Of a DNA stretch of 64,000 bases, positions 8,830-17,641 are shown piece by piece. How positions within the stretch are numbered: position 1 is the first letter of the stretch; each line of letters starts with the position of its first letter. Source of the stretch: Gammaproteobacteria bacterium UBA7449 (GTDB lineage: Bacteria; Pseudomonadota; Gammaproteobacteria; Pseudomonadales; Pseudohongiellaceae). Both the position numbers and the translations under genes were made by a program. The stretch covers positions 9,237-73,236 of the forward strand of contig DLPV01000023.1 of assembly GCA_002477465.1 (NCBI GenBank), written 5' to 3'. Below the pieces are notes generated by a model. The model made no database searches, had not been told where the DNA came from, and saw only the letters and a list, made by a program, of their open reading frames with translations.

Positions 8830-9408
8830 ATGAGTGACAACACTCAATCGCATTACCTCGAAAACCAGTTTCTGATCGCGATGCCGCAGATGCTGGACTC
8901 CTACTTTGCCAACACAGTGACTTATCTCTGGAAACACAATGAGCAGGGCGCTCTCGGCATAGTCATCAACAAACCACTGCTGGCCTGTATCTCGGACATA
9001 TTTGATGAATTGGATATTGAATGCGCGGTCGCTGAGGGTCCGTTTCGAGAGCAGCACGTGCTCGCAGGCGGTCCGGTTGAACGCGATAAAGGCTTCATCA
9101 TTCATGATGCGGGTGAGAACTGGGAGTCTTCCGTCACCGTTACACCAGAGATTTCAGTATGTACTTCGAAAACAATACTACAAGATATTGCTAAAGGCGC
9201 CGGCCCAAATAATTACGTGGTGGCACTGGGCTGCGCAGGGTGGGAGGCTGGCCAACTGGAACGAGAGATCGGCGAAAATGCCTGGCTTACCGCGCCCGCC
9301 AGCAGTGAACTGATCTTCTCCAACGACTATGCGGGCAAAGCGCATGAAGCCGCCGCTGCGTTAGGCATAGACCTTCAGCAAATTTCTCCGGAAGCCGGTC
9401 ATTCGTAA
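8830..9408 (+). CDS. yqgE: YqgE/AlgH family protein (UPF0301)
   Basis: This 192-residue protein is a full-length UPF0301 member. It has N-Q-F-L-I-A-M-P-Q-M near residue 12, G-A-L-G-I-V-I-N-K-P near 42, and G-G-P-V-E-R-D-K-G-F near 77. The cysteine-containing segment A-L-G-C-A-G-W-E-A-G-Q-L-E-R-E near 137 is the most conserved part of the family. The Pseudomonas homologue AlgH affects alginate expression, but the biochemical role is unresolved. It lies between tonB and yqgF, the conserved position, with yqgF starting 6 bases after its stop. Confidence 0.93.
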   Translation: MSDNTQSHYLENQFLIAMPQMLDSYFANTVTYLWKHNEQGALGIVINKPLLACISDIFDELDIECAVAEGPFREQHVLAGGPVERDKGFIIHDAGENWESSVTVTPEISVCTSKTILQDIAKGAGPNNYVVALGCAGWEAGQLEREIGENAWLTAPASSELIFSNDYAGKAHEAAAALGIDLQQISPEAGHS

Positions 9409-9414
9409 CCTCTT

Positions 9415-9882
9415 ATGGCGCTCGAATCTTTCCCTAGTCGCACAACAAAACCACTGGCTGCCCTGTCTTTCGACTTCGGGACTCAAAGCATTGGCGTCGC
9501 ATTCGGTCAAAGCATTTCAGGCACAGCGCGGCCAGTGTGCGTACTCAAGGCTAACGATGGAATTCCTGACTGGGAACAGGTAGGCAGCGTAATTGCTGAA
9601 TGGAGTCCAGACGTGTTGGTGATTGGCTTGCCCTATAATCTGGACGGCACCGAAAGCGAATTGCTAAAGCGAGCAATCAAATTCGGCAACAGACTGAATG
9701 GACGGTTCCATAAGCCCTGTTACGGGATGGATGAACGCTTGTCCTCAAGGGCTGCCATCGAACAAGTCATGGAAGAGTCGGGAAGTATGACCAAGAAATC
9801 TGATATTGATGACATAGCCGCGCAGATTATCCTGGAGAACTGGTTTTCAGAATTCAAGCGGCAGGTCGAAAATATCAGGTAA
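9415..9882 (+). CDS. yqgF: YqgF/RuvX-like pre-16S rRNA nuclease
   Basis: This 155-residue RNase H-fold protein has F-D-F-G-T-Q-S-I-G-V-A near residue 20 (first catalytic Asp), V-I-G-L-P-Y-N-L-D-G-T near 69, M-D-E-R-L-S-S near 105, and D-D-I-A-A-Q-I-I-L near 127 (last catalytic Asp). The family matures the 5' end of 16S rRNA and is also called putative Holliday junction resolvase. It ends the gshB-tonB-yqgE-yqgF run. In Pseudomonas pyrR-pyrB-pyrC follow, but here the convergent pilT comes next. Confidence 0.93.
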   Translation: MALESFPSRTTKPLAALSFDFGTQSIGVAFGQSISGTARPVCVLKANDGIPDWEQVGSVIAEWSPDVLVIGLPYNLDGTESELLKRAIKFGNRLNGRFHKPCYGMDERLSSRAAIEQVMEESGSMTKKSDIDDIAAQIILENWFSEFKRQVENIR

Positions 9883-9928
9883 CCAGCACTGCCCGAATCA
9901 AGCAGCGCCGGTTACGAAAAATACAGCT

Positions 9929-10963
9929 TTAGAAGTTTTCAGACATCTTGGCTTTCAGTTTCGCCTCTTCCCGCGTCACCATACCTTTTGCCAACAGGTC
10001 TTTAAGACACTGGCCGAGGGTCTGCATGCCTGAACCGGCGCCAGTCTGAATAGCGGAATACATCTGCGCAACCTTATCCTCACGAATAAGGTTTCGAATC
10101 GCCGGTGTGCCGATCATGATTTCATGAGCTGCGATCCGGCCGCCGCCAGGTTTCTTCAGCAGAGTTTGGGAGATTACTGCCTGCAAGGATTCCGACAACA
10201 TGGAACGAACCATGTCTTTTTCTGCCGCTGGAAACACGTCAATCACACGGTCAATCGTCTTGGCCGCTGATGTTGTATGCAGTGTTCCAAAAACCAAGTG
10301 CCCAGTCTCTGCTGCGGTCAGTGCCAGTCGGATGGTTTCCAAGTCACGCAACTCACCAACTAGAATAATGTCGGGGTCTTCACGCAGTGCCGAGCGCAGG
10401 GCTTCATTAAAGCCATGGGTATCCCGGTGCACCTCACGCTGGTTAACCAAGCATTTCTTGCTCAGGTGCACAAATTCGATTGGATCCTCAATCGTCAGAA
10501 TATGCTCGTACTTGTTGTCGTTGATGTAATCAACCATGGCAGCAAGCGTTGTACTCTTGCCGGATCCAGTGGGACCGGTAACCACAACCAGGCCACGCGG
10601 CACATCAGAGATCTGACGAAACACCTCGCCCATGCCAAGCTGTTCCATGGATAGAACTTTGGAGGGAATAGTACGGAATACAGCTTCTGCGCCGCGACCC
10701 TGAACGAATGCGTTAACACGAAAACGGGCAAGGTTGGGTACTTCAAAAGAAAAGTCAGTTTCGAGAAACTCTTCATAGTCCTTGCGCTGCTTGTCATTCA
10801 TGATTTCATAAATGAGCGCGTGCACTTCTTTGTGGTTCATTTCCGGAACGTTGATCCTGCGAATATCTCCATCTACACGAATCAATGGCTGCATGCCGGC
10901 GGTGATGTGTAAATCAGACGCACCCTGCTTCACACTAAAACCAAGTAGTTCTGTAATATCCAT
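9929..10963 (-). CDS. pilT: Type IV pilus retraction ATPase PilT
   Basis: This 344-residue hexameric ATPase depolymerises the type IV pilus to power twitching motility. It has an N-terminal PAS-like domain (about 1-100), Walker A G-P-T-G-S-G-K-S-T-T near 130, an Asp box, Walker B I-L-V-G-E-L-R-D near 200, and a His box T-L-H-T-T-S-A. The PilT-specific A-I-R-N-L-I-R-E motif near 288 separates it from the assembly ATPase PilB. It is divergent from yggS, as in Pseudomonas. The usual neighbour pilU is not beside it. Confidence 0.97.
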   Translation of the reverse strand: MDITELLGFSVKQGASDLHITAGMQPLIRVDGDIRRINVPEMNHKEVHALIYEIMNDKQRKDYEEFLETDFSFEVPNLARFRVNAFVQGRGAEAVFRTIPSKVLSMEQLGMGEVFRQISDVPRGLVVVTGPTGSGKSTTLAAMVDYINDNKYEHILTIEDPIEFVHLSKKCLVNQREVHRDTHGFNEALRSALREDPDIILVGELRDLETIRLALTAAETGHLVFGTLHTTSAAKTIDRVIDVFPAAEKDMVRSMLSESLQAVISQTLLKKPGGGRIAAHEIMIGTPAIRNLIREDKVAQMYSAIQTGAGSGMQTLGQCLKDLLAKGMVTREEAKLKAKMSENF

Positions 10964-11211
10964 AGCCTTTCCTATAACGCGGGTTTTTGCTTCGTTGTTC
11001 CCCTAGCTATTCCCATAATCATAGCTATAAGAATTTATGCGCAGTGTCTGGCATCATGATAGTGAAGCCTAGGTGACAACTCCCTGGCCGCGAGCTGCAG
11101 TTCGCGAGCAGCAACAGTTTCCTGCGGCTGGCCAATATGAACACTGTCGCCTATAGTACGGTCCTTCAGTCAATATCCCAGACCCGGCAATTGGGATAAG
11201 CCGGTGAAAAC

Positions 11212-11916
11212 GTGATCGATGTAACAGAAAACATTCGTGCCGCAAGCCAGAGAATACGAGCACTTGAGCAAGAATACGGCCGACCCGAAGGTACCGTCAG
11301 CCTACTCGCCGTGAGTAAACGGCAATCCATAGCCAAGATTCGTGAGGCCGCTGCCGCTGGCGTGGTAAATATTGGAGAGAATTATCTGCAGGAAGCGCTT
11401 GGTAAAAAACAGGAGCTGGCTGATATCCCGCAATTGGTCTGGCATTTCATTGGACCGATTCAGTCGAACAAAACCCGCGGCATAGCCGAAACTTTTGATT
11501 GGGTTCACAGTGTGGATCGCGCCAAGATTGCGAAACGCTTGAACGACCAGCGCCCAGTCGATCAGGGTCCTCTGAATATCTGCGTGCAGGTCAACCAGTC
11601 GGCAGAGGAGAGCAAGTCCGGAACCACGTCCAGTGAGGCGTCCGAGCTATGCCAGCAGATCGCTGAACTCCCAAATTTAACCCTGCGGGGACTCATGGCA
11701 ATTCCCGCAGCGACCGATGATGAGGCTGCACAGCATCGGGCCTTTAGCGTCCTGGCCGACCTCTTCCAGTCGCTGCAGACAAGCCATCCTGACATGGATA
11801 CGCTTTCCATGGGCATGTCGAATGACTATGCCGCTGCCATTGCCGAGGGCTCAACGATGATACGACTGGGCACCGCGCTTTTTGGTCCCCGCCAGTCTAG
11901 AATACGCCAGGTCTGA
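11212..11916 (+). CDS. yggS: YggS/PLPBP family pyridoxal-phosphate homeostasis protein
   Basis: This 234-residue protein has the single-domain TIM-barrel fold of the alanine racemase N-terminal family. The PLP lysine is in L-L-A-V-S-K-R-Q near residue 35. G-E-N-Y-L-Q-E-A, W-H-F-I-G-P-I-Q-S-N-K and S-M-G-M-S-N-D-Y follow as in other YggS proteins. It binds PLP without known catalysis and keeps vitamin B6 and amino acid pools balanced. The GTG at 11212 gives the usual length. It is divergent from pilT and followed by proC, a widely conserved arrangement. Confidence 0.95.
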   Translation: MIDVTENIRAASQRIRALEQEYGRPEGTVSLLAVSKRQSIAKIREAAAAGVVNIGENYLQEALGKKQELADIPQLVWHFIGPIQSNKTRGIAETFDWVHSVDRAKIAKRLNDQRPVDQGPLNICVQVNQSAEESKSGTTSSEASELCQQIAELPNLTLRGLMAIPAATDDEAAQHRAFSVLADLFQSLQTSHPDMDTLSMGMSNDYAAAIAEGSTMIRLGTALFGPRQSRIRQV

Positions 11917-12003
11917 TAGGGAAAGCGAAATTATCCCTGCCACGCCTAATGCGCTAACATATCTCCTCTTCGCGAGCCCCGTCTGCATAGTCAGGGAGAC
12001 AGT

Positions 12004-12810
12004 TTGAACAACCCAAGCATTGGATTCATCGGCGCTGGCAACATGGCGAGCAGCCTCATTAAAGGTCTGCTGGCCAAAGGATTTGGTAGAGACTCCATAG
12101 CCGCTTCCGATATAGATACAGAGAAGCTGCAACAGCTCCAGCGGGACAGTGGAATTCGGATTGCTTCCAATCAGGAGCTAACCGACAGCGCCGACGTATT
12201 GGTGCTTGCTGTCAAGCCACAGATCTTGAAGGCAGTGTGTGAAGGCTTTTCGCTGGGCACGAATCGGCCGCTGGTGGTGTCGGTTGCTGCCGGGGTCACG
12301 TTGGATAATTTGGCGGCATGGCTGGGAAACGACGTTGCCATTGTGCGCAGCATGCCGAATACGCCAGCCCTCATCGGCAAGGGTGCGACGGGGCTCTATG
12401 CTAACGCCCATGCCAGCGAGCAGCATCGAGAGATCGCTACTGAACTCATGAACGCCGTAGGCTTGAGCGTTTGGGTTGATAGCGAGTCTGAAATCGATGC
12501 AGTCACCGCGGTATCGGGTAGTGGACCAGCCTATTATTTCCTCTTCATGGAGGCGATGCAGGAGGCGGCACTGGAACTAGGTTTGGCGCCTGAGGTTGCC
12601 CGAACACTATGCCAGCAAACCGCAATCGGTGCCTGTGAGCTGGCAAATAGCAGCGCTGATGACGTGGCCGAGTTGCGCCGTAAGGTGACTTCCCCTGGGG
12701 GCACCACTGAACAAGCAATCCTGACATTTGAATCAGGCGGTCTCAGACAACTGGTGAAAGAGTCACTGCTAGCTGCCCGGGACCGGTCAGAAGAGCTTGC
12801 GAAAGAGTAG
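12004..12810 (+). CDS. proC: Pyrroline-5-carboxylate reductase
   Basis: This 268-residue enzyme catalyses the last step of proline synthesis, NAD(P)H-dependent reduction of pyrroline-5-carboxylate. The N-terminal Rossmann motif I-G-F-I-G-A-G-N-M-A-S-S-L is at residues 5-17. V-R-S-M-P-N-T-P-A is near 118. The C-terminal dimerisation domain holds the signature V-S-G-S-G-P-A-Y-Y-F and the R-x-x-V-T-S-P-G-G-T-T-E motif near 228. Translation most likely begins at TTG 12004. It lies between yggS and yggT, the standard order. Confidence 0.96.
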   Translation: MNNPSIGFIGAGNMASSLIKGLLAKGFGRDSIAASDIDTEKLQQLQRDSGIRIASNQELTDSADVLVLAVKPQILKAVCEGFSLGTNRPLVVSVAAGVTLDNLAAWLGNDVAIVRSMPNTPALIGKGATGLYANAHASEQHREIATELMNAVGLSVWVDSESEIDAVTAVSGSGPAYYFLFMEAMQEAALELGLAPEVARTLCQQTAIGACELANSSADDVAELRRKVTSPGGTTEQAILTFESGGLRQLVKESLLAARDRSEELAKE

Positions 12811-12893
12811 CCGTCAGGTCGGTAAAATAATTAGTTTAAGCGCGCTTGTGCATCAGGCGTCTAAGTAAAGACAAAACAGGTAAGAGAAATATC

Positions 12894-13493
12894 ATGGGTG
12901 TATTTGGAAGTTCCGCGGCTCTCATCATCAATACCCTGGGTGGCCTTTATTTGTTGGCGGTGTTGCTGCGGTTTCTGCTGCAGATTGCAAAGGCGGACTT
13001 CTACAATCCGGTTTCTCAAGCAGTGGTTAGAGCGACTGACCCCTTGGTCAGAATTTTACGCAAGGTTATCCCAGGTTATCACGGCATCGATTTTTCAACC
13101 CTGATTCTGGCCATCGTCATTGAGGCGATAGCGATCTGTGTTCTGATTATTCTCTATGGCGGTAGCATTCCTTCTGCAGGATTTATTGTTACCTGGGCGT
13201 TTGTCGGTGTGATTTATTTCATCGTAAATATTTATTATTACGCCATCATTGGCTCAATCATCATGTCCTTCGTGATGCTTTTCTCCGGCAACATGAACCC
13301 TCATCCGATTCTGCGATTAATCTGGCAGCTCACCGAACCGGTAATGGGACCCGTGAGAAAAGTTGTGCCTCCCATGGGTGGGCTCGATTTTTCACCTATT
13401 TTCATTTTCATCATCATTGGTCTGATCCAGAACTTATTGATAGAAACTTTTGGAATTAGCGAACAGATCGCCGCCGTCGTAATCGGCATTTAG
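12894..13493 (+). CDS. yggT: YggT family integral membrane protein
   Basis: This roughly 199-residue inner-membrane protein has two YggT repeats, each a pair of hydrophobic helices around a conserved loop. The first is F-Y-N-P-V-S-Q-A-V-V-R-A-T-D-P; the second is N-P-H-P-I-L-R-L-I-W-Q-L-T-E-P with V-P-P-M-G-G-L-D-F-S after it. The frame is open from 12846, but the ATG at 12894 fits family length and follows a purine-rich ribosome-binding region (gtaagagaaa). Function is not well defined; links to osmotic adaptation have been suggested for homologues. It follows proC as in most gammaproteobacteria. Confidence 0.9.
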   Translation: MGVFGSSAALIINTLGGLYLLAVLLRFLLQIAKADFYNPVSQAVVRATDPLVRILRKVIPGYHGIDFSTLILAIVIEAIAICVLIILYGGSIPSAGFIVTWAFVGVIYFIVNIYYYAIIGSIIMSFVMLFSGNMNPHPILRLIWQLTEPVMGPVRKVVPPMGGLDFSPIFIFIIIGLIQNLLIETFGISEQIAAVVIGI

Positions 13494-13651
13494 GTGAGTA
13501 ACCAAGCCAGGTTTCGAAAGCCTTTACACGCTACAGGATGCTGCAGCCGAATAGAATCACTGCGGCACTGTGCTGAATCATCTGACTCTATGCGTATGCG
13601 TCTGGCCAGTTACAAAAGAAGTGCGGGAATGCACTGGAAATAAATAGCCCC

Positions 13652-14851
13652 ATGTCTAATACCATACCCTCAGACTCAGTCGGCATCGTCACGCCGCAAT
13701 GCATTCACTTCGATGAAGAGCTGTCCCTGCGCAGCGGTAATGTGCTGTCAGGGTTTGACCTGATGATTGAGACTTATGGTGAATTGAATACCGATAAATC
13801 CAACGCTATCCTGATTTGTCATGCCTTGAGTGGCGACCACCATGCTGCGGGATACCACGATGAAGAGGATGCCAAGCCCGGATGGTGGGACAGTTGCATT
13901 GGTCCTGGTAAACCGATTGATACCAATCTGTTCTTTGTAGTCTCACTGAATAACCTTGGAGGGTGCGCCGGCAGCACCGGCCCTGCCAGCATCAATCCCG
14001 AGACCGGCAAGTATTACGGGCCCGACTTTCCTGTAGTGACGGTGCGCGATTGGGTAAGAAGCCAGGTTATGCTGATGGACCATCTGGGGATTAGCCAATG
14101 GGCCGCAGTGGTTGGAGGAAGTCTGGGCGGTATGCAGGTATTGCGCTGGGCAATAAGCTTCCCTGAGCGTTTGCGCCACGCCGTCTGCATCGCAGCGGCG
14201 CCCAAACTCTCCGCCCAGAATATCGCCTTTAATGAAGTAGCCCGGCACTCGATCGTTAATGACCCTAACTTTCATGAGGGTCGATACCTGGAAGCAGGCA
14301 CCTACCCCAAGCAGGGACTAATGCTAGCGCGGATGGTCGGTCACATTACCTACCTGTCGGACAGTGCCATGCGCGAGAAATTCGGGCGTACTATTACCGA
14401 CCTAGATAGTACCGGTGCTAACTTCGGTCGAGACCTGCGCACCGGCAAGCTCAGTTTTGGTTTCAATGTGGATTTTCAGGTTGAGAGTTATCTGCATTAT
14501 CAAGGGGAACGCTTTTCTGAAAACTTTGATGCCAACACCTACCTGCTAATGACCAAGGCATTGGATTATTTTGACCCTTCCGTGGATTACGAGGGTGACT
14601 TCAGTGCGGCCTTCAAGAAGGCGAACTGCAAATTCTTGCTGATATCATTCACCACGGACTGGCGTTTTCCACCGGAACGATCCCGCGAGATAGTCAATGA
14701 TCTGCTGAAGGCCGGCAAGGAAGTCACTTACCTGGAGATCGAAGCAGATCAGGGGCACGACGCCTTCCTGTTACCTATTCCTCGTTATATCAATGCGCTA
14801 TCCGCTTACCTCAAACGGGTTCACGCAGAGGGTTCCGCCGATGCGTCCTGA
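13652..14851 (+). CDS. metX: Homoserine O-acyltransferase (MetX family)
   Basis: This 399-residue alpha/beta-hydrolase activates homoserine for methionine synthesis by transferring an acyl group. The nucleophile serine is in V-V-G-G-S-L-G-G-M-Q near residue 157. The triad is completed by an Asp in S-F-T-T-D-W-R-F-P-P near 333 and a His in D-Q-G-H-D-A-F-L near 370. Whether it uses acetyl- or succinyl-CoA cannot be settled here; in proteobacteria paired with metW, succinyl is common. Its end overlaps the metW start by 11 bases, showing translational coupling. Confidence 0.93.
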   Translation: MSNTIPSDSVGIVTPQCIHFDEELSLRSGNVLSGFDLMIETYGELNTDKSNAILICHALSGDHHAAGYHDEEDAKPGWWDSCIGPGKPIDTNLFFVVSLNNLGGCAGSTGPASINPETGKYYGPDFPVVTVRDWVRSQVMLMDHLGISQWAAVVGGSLGGMQVLRWAISFPERLRHAVCIAAAPKLSAQNIAFNEVARHSIVNDPNFHEGRYLEAGTYPKQGLMLARMVGHITYLSDSAMREKFGRTITDLDSTGANFGRDLRTGKLSFGFNVDFQVESYLHYQGERFSENFDANTYLLMTKALDYFDPSVDYEGDFSAAFKKANCKFLLISFTTDWRFPPERSREIVNDLLKAGKEVTYLEIEADQGHDAFLLPIPRYINALSAYLKRVHAEGSADAS

Positions 14852-15434
14852 TCTGGAAATTATCCAGCAGTGGATCCAGCCAGGTAGCCGTGTGCTCGAC
14901 CTGGGTTGTGGTGACGGCAGCCTGCTGCACTATCTCAATACGTCGAAGAATGTCACCTCCATTGGCCTGGAAATTGACGAGGGCAATATCGAGCGGTGCA
15001 TCGCCAACGGCGTCAACGTGATCGAACAAAATATGGATGAGGGATTGGGCAATTTCCAGCCTGACAGCTTTGACACTGTGCTATTGGCGCAAACGCTGCA
15101 GGCACTGAGCAATCCCCATATACTGATTAACGAGATGCTCAGGGTCGGCAAATATGGCATCGTGACATTTCCTAACTTCGGCAACTGGAAAAGCCGCCTC
15201 TACCTGGCGCTTCGAGGCCGCATGCCGGTGAGCAAATTCATGCCAAATGAATGGTATGACACGCCTAATATTCATTTCTGCACGGTAACAGACTTCGATG
15301 CCCTGTGCCGGGAGAACAACATTAAAATTCTTACCCGCACGGTAGTGGATTCTCAGCACCAGGGTAACTGGGCCATGAGGGCCTGGCCAAACTTCTTGGG
15401 CGAAATCGCCATCTACCACATCACCCGAGATTGA
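14841..15434 (+). CDS. metW: Methionine biosynthesis protein MetW
   Basis: This roughly 197-residue protein is a class I SAM-dependent methyltransferase-fold protein. It has V-L-D-L-G-C-G-D-G-S-L-L near residue 20, an acidic second-strand motif L-E-I-D-E-G, and the MetW-specific C-terminal segment F-P-N-F-G-N-W then W-A-M-R-A-W-P-N-F-L-G-E. MetW works with MetX in methionine synthesis, probably as a partner of the acyltransferase. I start it at ATG 14841, inside the end of metX, because that matches family length; the frame is open further upstream. Confidence 0.93.
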   Translation: MRPDLEIIQQWIQPGSRVLDLGCGDGSLLHYLNTSKNVTSIGLEIDEGNIERCIANGVNVIEQNMDEGLGNFQPDSFDTVLLAQTLQALSNPHILINEMLRVGKYGIVTFPNFGNWKSRLYLALRGRMPVSKFMPNEWYDTPNIHFCTVTDFDALCRENNIKILTRTVVDSQHQGNWAMRAWPNFLGEIAIYHITRD

Positions 15435-15453
15435 GAGCTTGAGAAATGAGCGG

Positions 15454-16062
15454 ATGACAGCGAGAAAAGTCGTGTTGGCGAGCAGCAACAAAGGCAAGCT
15501 CAAAGAACTGCAGAATATCCTCGCTGCGAAAGATGTCAACTTGATTCCCCAGTCAGATTTTAAGGTGAGTGATGCCGATGAGACTGGTTTGAGCTTTGTG
15601 GAGAATGCAATTATCAAAGCACGCCATGCCTGTGAGGTAACTGGGCTGCCAAGCATCGCCGATGACTCTGGTATCGAGGTAGACGCACTAAATGGGAGGC
15701 CTGGCATTTATTCTGCGAGATTCTCCGGCAAAAGCGGAGCAGAAGCTGACCCTGCCAACAATGTAAAACTGCTTGAAGAGCTCTCTGAAATCCCTGAACC
15801 CAAGCGAACTGCACGCTTTCAGTGTGTGATTGTTTACTTGCGACATGCGCAGGACCCCATGCCGCTGATTTGTCAGGGAACCTGGGAAGGTCGCATCCTG
15901 TTTGAAGAGCAGGGAGAAAACGGTTTCGGCTATGACCCATTGTTCTATGTTCCCACCCATCAATGCGCGTCGGCCGAGTTAGCGGCCGAGGTGAAAAACG
16001 CCATCAGCCATCGCGGCCAGGCACTACAAAGACTGTTGGCATGCTGGAACAACCCCCCTTAA
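15454..16062 (+). CDS. rdgB: XTP/dITP pyrophosphatase (RdgB/HAM1)
   Basis: This roughly 202-residue house-cleaning enzyme hydrolyses dITP and XTP to monophosphates and so keeps deaminated purines out of DNA. Family motifs are A-S-S-N-K-G-K-L-K-E-L near residue 9, S-F-V-E-N-A-I-I-K-A-R near 49, I-A-D-D-S-G-I-E-V-D near 69, and G-F-G-Y-D-P-L-F-Y near 158. The ATG at 15454 gives the standard N-terminus (T-A-R-K-V-V-L-A-S). It overlaps the start of hemW by 22 bases. Confidence 0.95.
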   Translation: MTARKVVLASSNKGKLKELQNILAAKDVNLIPQSDFKVSDADETGLSFVENAIIKARHACEVTGLPSIADDSGIEVDALNGRPGIYSARFSGKSGAEADPANNVKLLEELSEIPEPKRTARFQCVIVYLRHAQDPMPLICQGTWEGRILFEEQGENGFGYDPLFYVPTHQCASAELAAEVKNAISHRGQALQRLLACWNNPP

Positions 16063-17189
16063 GCCTATATATGCATGTGCCCTGGTGTATTCGCAAATGC
16101 CCCTACTGCGACTTCAATTCCCATGCCGTCAAATCCGATATTCCTGAACAGACATACGTTGACGCGCTCTGCCAGGATTTTGAGTTGGAGGCTGCACGCC
16201 TCGGACAATCCTCTTCAGGTATTAGCTCGATATTCATCGGTGGTGGCACACCGAGTTTGCTAAGTGCAGCTGCCTATGAGCGCTTGCTCTCACATATTGA
16301 TGCCGTGTTTGGCCTTGAATCCGCGGCTGAGATAACTCTTGAGGCTAACCCCGGCACCGCGGAGGCCAAGAGATTTCTTGAGTATCGCGCGGCCGGTATC
16401 AACCGCCTGTCCATTGGTGTGCAGAGCTTTAACGAGGCGCATCTGAAAACCCTTGGGCGCATACACTCCGGCAATGATGCCCGACGCGCCATCGAGTATT
16501 GCACTGCGGCAGGGTTTGACAATTTTAATCTTGACCTCATGCATGGCTTGCCAGGCCAGACTGAAGACGAGGCCCTTGACGATATTGAAACGGCCCTGAA
16601 CTTCGAGCCGCCTCATCTTAGCTGGTACCAGCTCACCATAGAACCAAACACGGAGTTCTTCTCCAAACCACCGGCTCTGCCAGCAGAGGGTCTGCTCGAT
16701 ACTATCCATCAGCGAGGACAGCAGCTGCTCGAATCCCGGGGATACGGACGCTATGAAGTCTCTGCCTTCTGCCAGCCGGGAAGAGAGTCGCGACACAATC
16801 TTAACTACTGGCTATTTGGGGATTACCTGGGAATTGGCGCCGGCGCCCATGGCAAGCTCACCCAGCCTGATAACAATCTCATCCTGCGCACGCGCAAGAA
16901 GAAACAACCTGATCACTATCTCGCTAGCGAACTATCGAGAACCGCAGAAGCGACGGCAGTAGCGCCAGAGGATCGGGCACTGGAATTCCTGCTTAATGGC
17001 TTGCGTTTGGTGAACGGATTCAGCATACAGGAATTCGAGACCCGCACTGGCGTCACTTTTAGCCAGATAGGAAAGCGGGTAGAATATCTAGCCTCGCTAG
17101 AGCTGTTAAATGTGAATAACGGCAGAGTGCGCGCGACTGAACACGGGTACCGCGTTCTCAATAGTTTGCTTGAGGAGTTTATCGAGTAA
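16041..17189 (+). CDS. hemW: Radical-SAM heme chaperone HemW
   Basis: This roughly 382-residue radical SAM protein was long annotated as oxygen-independent coproporphyrinogen oxidase and is now known as a heme chaperone. The iron-sulfur binding motif is W-C-I-R-K-C-P-Y-C-D-F near residue 15, with the HemW-type spacing CxxxCxxC. F-I-G-G-G-T-P-S and L-S-I-G-V-Q-S-F-N follow. The start at ATG 16041 places the first motif at the expected distance; the frame is open back to 15963 through rdgB. The 22-base overlap suggests coupled expression with rdgB. Confidence 0.94.
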   Translation: MLEQPPLSLYMHVPWCIRKCPYCDFNSHAVKSDIPEQTYVDALCQDFELEAARLGQSSSGISSIFIGGGTPSLLSAAAYERLLSHIDAVFGLESAAEITLEANPGTAEAKRFLEYRAAGINRLSIGVQSFNEAHLKTLGRIHSGNDARRAIEYCTAAGFDNFNLDLMHGLPGQTEDEALDDIETALNFEPPHLSWYQLTIEPNTEFFSKPPALPAEGLLDTIHQRGQQLLESRGYGRYEVSAFCQPGRESRHNLNYWLFGDYLGIGAGAHGKLTQPDNNLILRTRKKKQPDHYLASELSRTAEATAVAPEDRALEFLLNGLRLVNGFSIQEFETRTGVTFSQIGKRVEYLASLELLNVNNGRVRATEHGYRVLNSLLEEFIE

Positions 17190-17265
17190 TCATCGCATTA
17201 TTTCTTCGCCCGATTAGCGGCAGTATTTCCAGCATTGACAGAATTAGTAACACCGGGAAAAGGCT

Positions 17266-17619
17266 ATGGAAAAACTCTATAAAAGACGCTGCGAACCCTG
17301 CGGTTTGGGTGCGCCCGTGGTCACCGAGGAAGAAGCCAACGACTTGTTAATCAGCGTGCCGGGATGGAAAAAAGAATTCCACGATGGCGTAGAAAAACTG
17401 GTCAGGGAGTTTTTCTTTGTAGAATTCACCGATGCCTTCAATTTTACTTATAAGATAGCCAGCCTATCCGAACGCGAAGACCACCACCCGAGCATCATGA
17501 CAGAATGGGGCAAGGTAACCGTCTACTGGTGGACGCATCGAATCAACGGACTTCACGTAAACGATTTCATCATGGCGGCCAAAACTGACATGATAGCAAA
17601 GCTGTCCGCACCATCCTGA
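17266..17619 (+). CDS. phhB: Pterin-4a-carbinolamine dehydratase
   Basis: This 117-residue protein has the whole PCD/DCoH fold. V-P-G-W-K-K lies near residue 30, F-F-F-V-E-F-T-D-A-F-N-F near 48, and the catalytic cluster E-D-H-H-P-S-I-M near 70, followed by W-W-T-H-R-I-N-G-L-H. The enzyme recycles the 4a-hydroxy-pterin made by aromatic amino acid hydroxylases. No phenylalanine hydroxylase gene is seen nearby, so here it may serve molybdopterin or another pterin pathway. It sits 22 bases before argE. Confidence 0.93.
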   Translation: MEKLYKRRCEPCGLGAPVVTEEEANDLLISVPGWKKEFHDGVEKLVREFFFVEFTDAFNFTYKIASLSEREDHHPSIMTEWGKVTVYWWTHRINGLHVNDFIMAAKTDMIAKLSAPS

Positions 17620-17641
17620 TTTCAGTCGAGCGAAATTACCC

